Part shown: positions 43,740 through 54,925 of the stretch, one piece after another
Layout of the letters: every line of letters starts with the position of its first letter
How positions within the stretch are numbered: the first letter of the stretch is position 1
Origin: Dastarcus helophoroides
Lineage: Eukaryota; Arthropoda; Insecta; Coleoptera; Bothrideridae
Reading direction: 5' to 3'
Length of the DNA stretch: 64,000 bases
Assembly (NCBI GenBank): GCA_028583605.1
Contig: CM053328.1
Span: forward strand, 2,948,326-3,012,325
The notes under the pieces: model-generated
Seen by the model: only the letters and a program-made list of their open reading frames with translations
What the model was told of the DNA's origin: nothing
The model's database searches: none
Translations under genes and position numbers: made by a program

Positions 43740-44045
43740 TGCAGGCTGGTTTCTACTTTAAATATTTTGTGTTACAACCTCTGGCTTCTGTGTTTTAACC
43801 TCTGTGTTCAATGTTATAACCTCTGCGTTTCGAGTTATAACATCAAATAAAGTGAGTTCTTAGAAGTAAAATGTTAAATTTGAGTGGAATAACAATAGCC
43901 TAAAAGGTACCCCTAAATATGCTCTACATTCGAGTAAAAGTTTCATTAAAATCGGTTGAGCAGTTTACGAGATTAACCCGGACAAAAACTTAGACGACAG
44001 ACAGCCGGACAGTCAGACACTTCAATTTTATTAATATAGAAGAGT
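43740..44045 (+). mobile_element. Possible non-LTR retrotransposon 3' end
   Basis: AAAATCGGTTGAGCAGTTTA, GAGATTAACCCGGACAAA, a GACAGACAGCCGGAC stretch and a terminal ATTTTATTAATATAGA resemble the 3' tails of RTE-like and other dispersed elements in insects as I recall them. Upstream, TAACCTCTG-type words recur four times. No reverse transcriptase frame is nearby. Confidence 0.4.
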
Positions 44046-44248
44046 TCAATCTCAAATTTATTAAGTTTTGAACTTAAAAGTTGAAATTCTCTTCTGGAAA
44101 CTCGAGAAGTCTTCTGGAAACTCTAGAATTCTTCTATTAATTTCGAGCACACTTTCAGTCTTTACTTTCCCTTACTTATTTTTTTTTTTAATAATCTTAA
44201 GAAAGAAAAAAATGACAATAATAATACAAATATTATAAATGATAATAG

Positions 44249-44483
44249 AAATTGAAATAGAAATATTGTCCCCCTGAAACCAAGAAAGAGTAAAAAACAC
44301 AACAAAAGTTGCTCTAACGCATTTCGATAGCCAAGCTATCATCTTCCGAGAGATACTTGATAGCTTGGCTGTCGAAACGCGTTAGCCAGTACCTTTGTTG
44401 TGTTTTTTAATTTTTCTTGGTTTCAGGGGACAAGATTTGTATTTCAATTTTTGAAGATAACCAAGGACCAGTCCTTTCCACCA
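44249..44483. mobile_element. Foldback-MITE, palindromic copy
   Basis: Reversed arm, two head-to-head hammerhead-like centres, then forward arm ending TTTCCACCA. The left centre (minus strand) has CGGAAGA in place of CTGAAGA; the right centre has lost its first core. Stem II of the right centre is GATAGC / GCTGTC with one T-G wobble. The arms differ from each other, unlike the copies at 28328 and 29486. Confidence 0.7.
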
Positions 44484-44499
44484 AAAAGAAAATTACACA

Positions 44500-45954
44500 A
44501 GCATATAAATAGATAGAAACTAAGGAGAGTTTTCCCATCTAATTTTATTGAATGTCATATTCCTGTAAGATGAAAAACTGACGTGATTAATATCAACGAT
44601 TTAAATATCCATCTTGTCGACGAAACTGAAGACACTTGGATAAGAGCAAAATCGAAAAGACACAAATTAGATTTTCTCCTTAATTTCCTTCTATAAAAAT
44701 ATTTTAAGGGAAATTTTTCCTTCGTAAGCAACAATTTCCCCTTCAATATTTTAGTAATTCCAAGTCAATTTTCTTCAACCGCGGGTATTTATTCCATGCA
44801 TTGCAGGAATCGATAACCGCCTTTTTATTTCATAAGGCGATTCTTCGATATTTCATTTTCGTAGGCTTAATTTTCAAACAGTTTCTGGTTGAATATTTTC
44901 ATTGTGGCTGTTCCAGTCGATATATTTTGTAATAAGGACAACAAATTAAAAGTATTTCATTTAAAATTTCCAAACACTTAAATTAGTGGAATACTTCGAT
45001 ATCGTTATTGAAATTTATAGTTGGGGTCAATAATCGAAAGCTATATTTTGATAAGTAGAGCCCAATTCGATCAAAACTGAAAACGGGTTCTGCTTTCGGT
45101 AGAAATCAGAACTTGTTTAAATTTGTTAAAATACATTTTACGCGCCGTTTTCATAAAAGTGTGAACTATCCAAAATAACTTGACATTTAAAACAAAAAGT
45201 AGGGACTGCCGATGGAAGTGAAAACTTAAAATTAGCTAGCCAACGATTAGAAAAAGAAAATATTTTATAATAAAGTGGGAGGTTAATTTGGCCACCGAAA
45301 AATCAATTTTTGGTTAATATATTCTATGAGGTATCATTTGAACGAGCTAAGGATCCTAAAATATTTTTTTCTATAATTTTTGATTCAATGGTCTTAAAGA
45401 TGCAGCTGAAAATGTGTAAGAAATGGCAGTTCCCCTCTGAGCTTCTAGTTTCTGAAGAGAAAATCTAGATTTTAATGGGATTAGTATATACAGAGTCATA
45501 GTTTATCCGAAAACTGCAGGTTTTTCAATACCGTAAGAGTTGTTAAGAAAAAAATATTTAATAAAAAAATTGCTTTCAAGTCTTTTTGACCCATACAGTA
45601 TTAATTTTTTCAAATAGAAAACTTGATTTAGGTGAAAAATAGAATGCATGTCTTGTACATTATTTAATTTAGATGAATATTTTCGGAGTCAGCACAGGTT
45701 TATTAAATTGCGCCCAACGCAGTAATTGTGGTTGGAATTGAACATTTTAGCGCAACCCGAGGCGATCTCATAAACTGTATTAATCATCGACTTATTGCAA
45801 ATCAAGAATGAATGCTTTTTACCTGAGACATTATCAACAGAGTCATCAGTTTCATAAATATTGCGATTGATTCTAAAAAAAGTGTATATTTGAAAATGAT
45901 TTTTTTTAATTTTTCAATTATAACACAAGAAAATTTGGATAAAATTTTAAATTT
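44500..45954. other. Mixed-composition AT-rich spacer
   Basis: No array or mobile element recognised. Two short minus-strand frames (44555-44746 and 45802-45987) have no recognised domain. Genes with short exons cannot be excluded. Confidence 0.35.
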
Positions 45955-46100
45955 AGACGCGACATTAGCACCTTGGTAACGCGACATTAGTATGTTGGTA
46001 ATGCGACCTTATTAGCATGTTGGTAACGCGACATTAGTATGTTGGTAATGCGACCTTATTAGCATGTTGGTAACGCCACGTTAGCATGTTGATGCGAAAC
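45955..46100 (+). repeat. 47-bp minisatellite related to family AB
   Basis: GGTAACGCGACATTAGTATG begins at 45975 and 46022, and a degenerate third unit (GGTAACGCCACG) at 46069: two exact 47-bp units and a partial one. Each 47-mer is itself a 22 plus 25 bp pair built on TTAGCATGTTGGTAA, the subunit found at 9238 and 36592. Confidence 0.88.
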
Positions 46101-46545
46101 TCTAAGATTATCCCCCTTATTAAAGCGCTTGACGCGTTCTAAGAAGTTTCCACTTCAATAAATTTGGAAATAGTTAATTTTTATTTGTTTCAAATTTTCA
46201 ATAGTTTTTGAAAATTTCAACCTTTTTAAAAAATTTAAATGTTTTAAAAATTTTCAATTATTTTTGAAAATTTTTATCCTTTGTAATTTCGTCTTTGTTT
46301 TTTAATTTTAACAACTATTTTTCAAAATTTCCACTTATGTTGTAAACTTTTAATATTTTTTATAATTTAGTTTTGCCTTAAAATCCTTGAAATCTTCGAT
46401 TTTTTTAAAATCTCGACATTATTTCAGAAACACGTTTCTACAAATTTCAAACTTCTAAAAACTTCATCACTCAAATTTTCCATCATTTTCAAAAATCTTT
46501 TTTTTAAACATTTTTTTTAACATTTTGAAAACTTAGATTTTCGTA
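46101..46545. other. AT-rich low-complexity spacer
   Basis: Degenerate TTTTTGAAAATTTC words leading into the MITE; nothing else seen. Confidence 0.4.
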
Positions 46546-46686
46546 AGTATCTCTCTGAAGATGACAGCTTGGCTGTCGAAACGCGTTAGAGCAACCTTTG
46601 TTGTGTTTTTCAATCTTTCTTGGTTTCAGGGGATAAGTTCTGTATTTCAATTTTTGAAGATAACCAAGGACCAGTCCGTTCCACCA
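46546..46686 (+). mobile_element. Foldback-MITE, best-preserved half unit
   Basis: Contains the complete hammerhead-like centre and the full forward arm to TCCGTTCCACCA. It is the reference copy for comparing the others. The reversed arm is missing. Confidence 0.75.
46551..46591 (+). ncRNA. Hammerhead-like motif in foldback-MITE
   Basis: Stem I CTCT (46551-46554) pairs with AGAG (46588-46591); core CTGAAGA (46555-46561); one extra T (46562); stem II GACAGC / GCTGTC around TTG (46563-46577); GAAA (46578-46581); CGCG as minimal stem III (46582-46585); TT (46586-46587). All core bases of a hammerhead are present but stem II starts one base late, and the cleavage triplet would be GTT, a weak one. 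Stem II is supported by a paired C-G to T-A change in other copies (14905-14919). It may be an active variant or a relic fold. Confidence 0.42.
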
Positions 46687-46699
46687 CTTTTTTAATGCA

Positions 46700-49600
46700 G
46701 TTTTCATTTCAACCCCCCCCCCCCCAATTATCTTTTTCATATTTTCATTTTGCCCCCCAATTTTTCTTTTTCATATTTTCATTATGCCCCCCAATTTTGC
46801 TTTTTCATATTTTCATTTTGCCCCCCAATCTTTACATTTGCTCCCCTTTCAAATTATCTTGTTTATATATTTTCATTTTGTCCCCTCCCAATTTTTTGCC
46901 CCCCATGTTTTTGTCTCCCCCAATTTTAGCCCCCATTTTCATGTTTATATATTTTCTTTTTGCTCCACCCATTTTCCTTTTATATATTTTTATTTGCCCC
47001 CCATTTTCATTTTTATATATTTTCATTTTGCCCCCTCTTCCAAAATTTTTTTAACATATTTTCATGTTGTCCCCCCCCATTTTTTGCTCCCCATGTTTTT
47101 GTCTCGCCCAATTTGAGCCCCCATTTTCATGTTTATATATTTTCTTTTTGCTCCCCCCATTTTCCTTTTATATATTTTTATTTCCCCCCCATTATTCTTT
47201 TTTATATATTTTCATTTTTGCATCCCCCAATTTTTCTTTTTTATTTTTTTATTTTGCCCTCCTTTTTTCTTTTTTGTATATTTTCATTTTGACCTCCCCC
47301 CCCCCAAATTTTTAATTTTTATATATTTTTATTTTTGTACCACCCAAATTTTATTTTTTATATTTAGATTTTGTCCCCCATTTTTTTGCTTTTGATTTTT
47401 TAATATATTTTCTCATTGCCTTCTTTTGCCCCCATTTTTGACCCGCCGATTTTTTGTCTCCCCTCATTGTATTTACTTATTTTCATTTTGCCCCCATTTT
47501 TCTTTTTTGTATATTTTCATTTTGCCCCCCCCCATTTTTAAAAATATTTTTATTTTTGTATCCCCCAATTTTTATTTTTCATATTTTCATTTCCCCCCCA
47601 GTTTTTAAATAAATTTTCTTTTTGTTCCTCCATTTTTGCCCCTCCAGTTTCTTGCCTCCCCTCATTTTCTTTTCTTATTTTTATTTTGCCCCCATTTTTC
47701 TTTTTTGGATATTTTCATTTTGCCCCGTCCATTTTTTTAAATATATTTTTATTTTGGTATCCCCCCATTTTTATTTTTCACATTTTCATTTCCCCCCAGT
47801 TTTTAAATATATTTTCTTTTTGTTCCCCTCATTTTTGTCCCTCCAGTTTCTTGTCTCCCCCCTTGTATTTTCTTATTTTTATTTTGCCCCCATTTTCTTT
47901 TTTTAATATTTTCATTTTGCCCCCCCCCATTTTTTTAATATATTTTTATTTTTGTATCCCCCCAATTTTTATTTTTCATATTTTCATTTTCCCCCCAGTT
48001 TTTAAATATATTTTCTTTTTACTCCCCCGTTTTTGCCCCTCCAGTTTCTCGTCTTCCCTCATTGTATTTTCTTATTTTTATTTTGCCCCATTTTTTCTTT
48101 TTTGAATATTTTCATTTTGCCCCCCCCCATTTTTCTTTTTTGAATATTTTCATTTTGCCCCCCCCCCCATTTTTTTTAAATATTTTTTTTGTATCCCCCC
48201 AATTTTTATATTTCACATTTTCATTTTCCCCCCAGTTTTTAAATATATTTTCTTTTTGCTCCCCCCATTTTTGCGCCTCCAGTTTCTTGTCTCCCCCCCT
48301 TGTATTTTCTTATTTTTATTTTGACTCCATTTTTCTTTTTTGAATATTTTCATTTTGCTTCCATTTTTCTTTTTTGAATGTTTTCATTTTGCCCCCCCAC
48401 CCATTTTTTTAATATATTTTTATTATTGTATCCCCCAATTTTTATTTTTCATATTTTCATTTTCCCCCCAGTTTTTAAATATATTTTCTTTTTGTTCCCC
48501 TGATTTTTGCCCCTTCAGTTTCTTGTCTCCCCCCCTTGTATTTTCTTATTTTTATTTTGCCTCCATTTTCCTTTTTTGAATATTTTTATTTTGCCCCCTC
48601 CCCCATTTTTTTATATATTTTTATTTTTGTATCCCCCCAATTTTTAATTTTCATATTTTCATTTTCCCCCCAGTTTTTAAATATATTTTCCTTTTGCTCC
48701 CCCCATTTTGCCCCTCCAGTTTCTTGCCTTCCCTCATTTTTTTTTATTTTTATTTTGCCCCCCATTTTTCTTTTTTGGATATTTTCATTTTGCTCCGCCC
48801 ATTTTTTTTTATATATTTTTATTTTGGTGTCCCCCAATTTTTATTTTTCATATTTTCATTTTCCCCCCAGTTTTTAAATATATTTTCTTTTTGCTTCCCC
48901 CATTTTTGCCTCGCCAATTCTTTGCCCCCACTCATTTTCTTTTTTAATTTTTATTTTGCCCCCTATTTTTCTTTTTTGGATATTTTTATTGTGCCCCGCC
49001 CATTTTTTTTATATATTTTTATTTTTGTATCCCCCAATTTTTATTTTTTATATTTTCATTTTCCCCCCATTTTTTAAATATATTTTCTTTTTGTTTCCCC
49101 CATTTTTGCCCCTCCCGTTTCTTGCCTTCCCTCATTTTCTTTTCTTATTTTTATTTTGCCCCCCATTTTTCTTTTTTGGATATTTTCATTTTGTCCCGCC
49201 CATCTTTTTTATATATTTTCATTTTTGTATCCCCCAATTTTTATTTTTCATATTTTCATTTTCCCCCCAGTTTTTAAATATATTTTCTTTTTGCTCCCCC
49301 ATTTTTGCCCCCACTCATTTTCTTTTTTTATTTTTATTTTGCCCCCCATTTTTCTTTTTTGGATATTTTCATTTTGCTCCGCCCATTTTTTTTTATATAT
49401 TTTCATTTTGGTGTCCCCCAATTTTTATTTTTCATATTTTCATTTTCCCCCCATTTTTTAAATATATTTTCATTTTGCTTCCCCCATTTTTGCCCCCATT
49501 CATTTTCTTTTTTTATTTTTATTTTGCCTCCCATTTTTCCCTTTTTGAATATTTTTATTTTTGCACCCCTCTAATTTTTCTTTTTCACATTTTCATTTTG

Positions 49601-49850
49601 CCCCCCAGTTTTGTTTAGTTTTGCCCCAAAATTCTTGAAATATTCGATTTTTTTAAAATCCTGACATTATTTCAAAAACACGTTTCTAAAAATATCAAAC
49701 TTCGAAAAACTTCACCAATTTTTAAAATTTCAACATTTTGAAAAGTTGGATTTTCTTGAAAATATTGACTTAAAAAACTTTTTTTTTTTTTAAATTTAGT
49801 TTTCATTTCAACCCCCCCCCCCAATTTTGCTTTTTCATAGTTTTCTTTTG
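46700..49850. repeat. C-rich minisatellite array
   Basis: Alternates TTTTGCCCCCCATTTTTCTT, a TATTTTCATTTTG-type linker and AATTTTTATTTTTCATATTT. A higher-order period of about 185-236 bp is marked by CCCCCAGTTTTTAAATATAT at about 47599, 47807, 47997, 48233, 48469, 48671, 48868 and 49268. C-runs vary from 4 to 13 bases. The many open frames rich in Phe, Pro and Ile on + are translations of the array. A short outlier of the same type lies at about 49800-49860 after 180 bases of other sequence. Confidence 0.92.
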
Positions 49851-49879
49851 CCCACCCGATTTTTTACATATTTTTATTT

Positions 49880-51530
49880 TCGAATTCACAAAAGAAAATC
49901 AGAGTTCGAATTTACAAGAAAAAAGTTAAAATCTTGAAAAAAAACATTGGCATTTTAAAAAAAGGTTAAATTTTGAAAAAAGTCGAAAATTTGAAGAATT
50001 ACTTGTACCCAAAGTCAAAATTCTGATTATTAAAGTACGGAATTTCAGAAAACTTTGAATTTGCAAAATTCGAAGATTCGAGAGAAGTCAAAATTTTGAA
50101 AAAAAGTTTAAATTTTCAAAGAAGGCCGAAATCTTGAAAAAAGATAGAAATTGTAAAAAAAATCACAACTTCGGGACAAAGTCGAAATGTTAATGATAAA
50201 AGGTCCAAATTTTGATGATAAAAGTTCGAAATTTACAAAATTTTAAGAAAAAGGTTGAAATTTAAAAAAAAAGTCGAAATTTTTAAAAAAGGTTGAAATT
50301 TTTAAAAAAGGTTGAAATTTAAAAAACAAAATTTTGATTCAAAAACGACAAACAAGTTTTGATGATTAAAGTATGAAATTTTCAGAAAACTTCGAATTTA
50401 CAAAATTCGAAGATTCGAGAAAAAGTCGCAGTTTTGAAAAGGATTGCGATTTTTAAAAGGCGAAATGTTGAAAAAAGATAAAAATTGTGAAAAAAATCAC
50501 AACTTCGAGACAAAGTCGAAATGTTAATGATAAAAGGTCCAAATTTTGATGATAAAAGTTCGAAAATTACAGAATTTTAAAAAAAAGGTTGAAATTTTAG
50601 AAAAATCGAAATTTTTAAAAAAGGTCGAAATTTGAAAAATCAAAATTTTGGTTTAAAAACGACAAAAAGTTTTGATGATTAAAGTATGAAATTTTCAGAA
50701 AAGCTCGAATTTACAAAATTCGAAGATTCGAAAAAAAGTCGCAGTTTTGAAAAGGATTGCGATTTTTAACAGGCGAAATTGTGAGAAGAATCAAAACTTT
50801 AAGAAAAAAGTCGAAATTTTGATGATAAAAAGTAGAAGTTTTCAAAAAATTTCAAATCTAAGACATTCGAAAATTTCTACGAATTTCGAAGATTCGAGAA
50901 AGAATTTTAAAAAGAACTTGGAAATTTTGAAAGAAGTAGAAATCTTGAGAAAGGTAAAAAAATCAAAACTTCGAGTCAAAGTCGAAATTTTCAAAAAATG
51001 TCGTATTTACAAAATTCGAAGATTCGAGAAAAATTAAAGATTTTGGAAAAAAGTTAAATTTTCAAAACAATCAAAATTTTGAAGAAAGGTTGAAATTTTG
51101 TAAATAATCAAAACTTCGAGTCGGACTCCTAATTTTGATGATAGTGGTTGAAATTTTTAAAAAACGTCGAATTTACAAAATTAGAAGATTCGACAAATGG
51201 TCAAAGTTTTTAAAACAGTTTGAATTTTTCAAAAAAAGTTGAAAATTTGCAATAAATCGAGACTTCGAAACAAAGTCGAAATTTTGATCATAAAAGTTCG
51301 AAACTTCGAATTCACAAAACTGGGCCGAAGAAATGTTAAATAAATTGAAAAAAACATTCGAAAAAAGGTTGAAGTTTTTAGAAAACGGTCGAAATTTTGG
51401 AAAAGGTCGAAATTTTGAAAAAAGGTCAACAAATTTCGAATTTAGAAAATTCGACGTTTCGACAGAGTTAAAATTTTAAACGAAGATTGAAATTTTCATA
51501 AAAAGTCGAAATTTTGATAAAAGGAAGTTT
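49880..51530 (+). repeat. Array family H, purine-rich orientation
   Basis: The marker CGAAGATTCGAG recurs near 50071, 50408 and 50721 (spacings about 337 and 313), then more loosely at about 50885 and 51016. Each unit contains GATGATAAAAGTTCGAAA and AAATCACAACTTCGA-like blocks. Related in the same orientation to 54168-54925 and inverted to 57298-58880. A fragment of the palindromic element (AAACTGGGCCGAAGAAATG) is inserted at about 51317-51355. Confidence 0.8.
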
Positions 51531-51599
51531 TGACAAAGGTAAAATTTTGAAATGTCTAAAGTTTAAAAAAAGTCGACATTTTCAGTAATATTCGCTCCT

Positions 51600-53320
51600 T
51601 TAAAATTTGTACACAATGTCAAAAATAAGTAGAATTTGTTATTTTACAGATGCAATTGTCAAATTTCGATCATAAGCGTTACAAATGTCAATAAACAGTG
51701 GTGGCAGCGTCGTGTGAAAAAAAAAGGTTTTAAAATAAAATGAATATTTTGAAGGGAAAGCTGTGTTTCCCTAGCTTCCATGAACCACCCCGCTGGTAAA
51801 TAATATTTATGAACTTACCATTATAGCACACCTCGTCAATATAAAAAAATTAAAAAAAAAACCAAAATAGAAAGACATTATAGAAGTTATAATGACCAAC
51901 AACAGTGCGCACACAATCCAAGTATCAATTAAAAACAATTAAGTATTCATATCACTTAATGAATGCGACTGAGTCAGTTGGCGAACAGATACAAATAACA
52001 ACGAAACAAAACAAGAATGCAGTAAATAATTGAGCATATCTCCAACGAAAAACAATTAGAAAAAAGCGACATACCATATCGATACGAAGGAATGTCATTA
52101 TCACTACGCGCCTGAAACGTGACGCTTTCCTTTCAGGATCCGACGTTAAGCTCCACTTCCAAATCTCACGTTGTCGGACTGAAGTTCAGTTAATGGAAAT
52201 GTTCTTTTATATAGAGTGCAAAACTCCCTTAATGCGCGCGCACCAGCGCACCCTATCTCTCTGAATTAATAAAAAAGTAGATGTCACTCATACGACGAGA
52301 TATAAAACTTTATCTTAACGCGGCCTCATGTCACGAGACAGAAGGAATATGGAATATAATACACAGATATATGTATCGATTTCGAATATGTGGTCCCCAA
52401 TTGTATTTCGTTTCGCGTGTATCCCATCGCCCCGGCGTTTTATATAATTTAATCTCGAGTCGGTTACACCCCCTAATCCGGATTGATTTTCGAATGAATC
52501 GATGATTGTGAATTAATATTTGAGATTATGACGGACGCCAATTTAATGATGCAGTTATTGACTTTCAGCTGCAATATTTACGAAAGTAGGCATTAATCGC
52601 TTCAAGGAAATTGAACTGTAATTTCGAGACCCCAACGGCACTTATTCAGTTTACACTATTTATTAATTTTATTTCACCAAGAAGCTTTATTGCACTGCTT
52701 ATCGTCAGGGGCAATATTAATGTAATCAATTACGCGTTTTGAATACTATTACACGTCCTACTTCATAGCTACAATACTGTTAACATTAGGGCATGTCGGT
52801 AACGCAAATTACCGCGATGGTGACGCTGAAACCTTAATTTTCTCCCCGCCCAACACGTCTAAAGAAATCATTTCAAAAATGGGGAAACTTTGATTTTTTT
52901 TTTGCTTTTTCGAATCGAACAAAGTCGAAAGTTCAATTTTAAAACTGAACTTTTACCACAAAATAAAATGAGTTATTTATTTGGTGCTTTTACGAAAAAA
53001 ATTCCGAATTTCGAAAACTTTCGAGAAAACTATTTTTTAATGTGAATTCTAATTTTGGATTTAACAGTCGACGTTTTCAGTTTTCTCTTGAAATGTAATC
53101 AAGTAAAGTTCTTCAATTTTGAAGTCAAAATGTCAAGATTAGAGGCACAAATTTGAACACGAAATTTCCAAATTAGAGGCTGAAATTTCGAAACACCATT
53201 TTTTTTTAACATAAATGGAAATTTTAATTTTTTGAAGTGAAAACTTTTTTAAGCGCGCTAAGCGACTAAAGGTAGGGAATAAATGCATGAAATTGCCATA
53301 TATGTAATATACTTATATAT
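51600..53320. other. Longest non-repetitive stretch; no gene supported
   Basis: Base composition is more balanced and no tandem structure is seen, so this is the best place for host gene pieces. A pyrimidine run ending TTTCCTTTCAG (about 52129-52136) looks like a splice acceptor followed by an 18-codon open stretch, and TATATAGAG occurs near 52210, but neither proves a gene. A 74-codon frame (52281-52505) shows no recognised domain. A short remnant of the family AB subunit (TAACATTAGGGCATG, GGTAACGC) lies near 52787-52850. Confidence 0.4.
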
Positions 53321-53329
53321 ATTGCGTTA

Positions 53330-53396
53330 CCAAAACGGGCGATTTGAACTACTTGTACTAGTCGATTGCTCTAACACTGCGCCACTCCGACATTTA
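53330..53396 (-). mobile_element. tRNA-derived SINE-like head, minus strand
   Basis: On the minus strand, TGGCGCAGTGT (53384-53374) fits an A box and AGTTCAAATCG (53350-53340) a B box, 24 bases apart plus box lengths. The surrounding stems are not convincing for a functional tRNA. Sequence after it on the minus strand (GGTAACGC) recalls the family AB subunit. Confidence 0.5.
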
Positions 53397-53469
53397 ATGA
53401 CAGTTCTTAAAACCTTTCCAACACTTAGATAATCCGACACCTGGCTAATCTGGCAGCCGCTAATCCCGT

Positions 53470-54167
53470 TGAAAATATATAAAATAAAAATTTGGGGGGT
53501 GGGATGAAAATATAAAGAAGAAAAATTGGGGAGTGAAAAAAATGGGGGGGCACCATAAAAAAACATATAAAAGAGAAATTGTGGGGGGGCTCCATGAAAA
53601 TATATATATAAAAGAAAAATGGGGGGGGCCTAAATGAAAATATGAAGAAGAAAAATTGGGGGGGGGTGAAAAAAATGGGGAGACACCAAGGTGCATAAAA
53701 AGAAAAATAGGGGGCACCATAAAAATATATTAAAAATGGGGGTGACAAAATTATGGAGGTGGGGTGGAGGGAATAAAAATATGAAAAAAAATTGGAGGGG
53801 CACCCTGAAAATATATATAAAAGAGAAATTGGGGGGGGGTAAAAATGAGGGGCACCATGAAAAAATATAAAAAAAGAGAAATTGGGGGGGAAAAATGGGG
53901 GGCACCATGAAGAAATAAAAAAAAGAGAAATTGGGGGGGTAAAAATGGGGGGCACCATGAAAAAATGTAACAAAGAGAAATTGGTGGGATACAAAATGGG
54001 GGGCATCATGAAAATATATAAAACAAGAAAAATGAGGTGGTGAACAATTGGGGGGGGGGCAAATGAAAATATAAAGAATAAAAATTAGAAGGGGGCAGTG
54101 AAAAAATGGGGACACATTGAAAATACATAAAAAAGAGAAATTAGGGGGGATAAAAAATTGGGGGGCA
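53470..54167. repeat. G-rich minisatellite array, first block
   Basis: Repeats of GGGGGGCACCATGAAAATAT, an AAAAAAGAGAAATTGGGG-like block and similar. It is the reverse-complement type of the C-rich array at 46700-49850. It stops abruptly at the left edge of the inverted-repeat arm (54168). Minus-strand frames rich in Phe, Pro and Ile are spurious. Confidence 0.9.
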
Positions 54168-54925
54168 GTTTCAAATAACTTCGAATTTGAAAATGTTCGA
54201 AGATTCAATAAAAAGTCAAAATTTTGAAAGAAGTCAAATCTTTGAAACGAAACTTGAAATGTTGATGGTAAAAGGTCGAAATTTGCAAAAAACTTTCAAA
54301 TTTACAAAATTCGAAGTTTTAAGAAAAAGTCAGAATTCTGAAAAAGGGTAAAATTTTGTAAAAAGTCGAAAAATTAAAACTTCGAGTCTAAGTCTAAATG
54401 TTGATGAAAAGAGTTCGAAATTTTCAGAAAACTTCGAATTTTCAAAATTGGAAGATTCGAGAAAAGTTAAGATTTTGAAAAAAAAATGTTGGAATTATCA
54501 AAATAAGTCGAAATTTTGAAAAAAAGGTCGATCTTTTGAAAAAATCCAAAACTTCGAGACAAAAGTCGAAATTTCGATGATAAAAGTTCGATATTTTCAA
54601 AAAACTCCAAAATTTTGGACACAGGTCGATATTTAAAAAAAATAGGATTGAAATTTTGCAAAAATGTGGAAGTTTTCAAAAAATATATATTTCAAAATAA
54701 TTTAATTTGCAAAAACGAAGGAAATTTTTAGGAAAGTTCGAAAATACTCAACATTTTGGAAAGTTGTCTGCATTTAAGAAACAAATTGAGAAATTTTCAG
54801 TCAAATTTTCGAATGTTTAAAAAGTGTAAATATTGAAGAAAACCCAGTATTATCAGAAAAGTCAAAATTTTCAAACAAAAATCGAAATTTTGAATAGTTA
54901 TAATTTTCAAAAGAGGTTGAATATT
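54168..54925. repeat. Inverted repeat arm 1, family H
   Basis: Matches the reverse complement of 57298-58050 along its whole length, from CAGTTTCAAATA (left) to GGTTGAATATT (right). Both edges coincide with changes into the G-rich array. Frames at 54467-54679 minus and 57534-57884 plus give nearly the same peptide because of this. Confidence 0.9.

Noticed and set aside
46620..49618. Many Phe/Pro/Ile-rich frames resembling membrane proteins
   Set aside because: They arise from the C-rich array. Residue patterns repeat exactly with the DNA units, in several frames at once.
52129..52190. Splice acceptor and terminal exon after TTTCCTTTCAG
   Set aside because: A single acceptor-like word and 18 open codons are expected by chance; no donor, branch or homologous peptide supports an exon.
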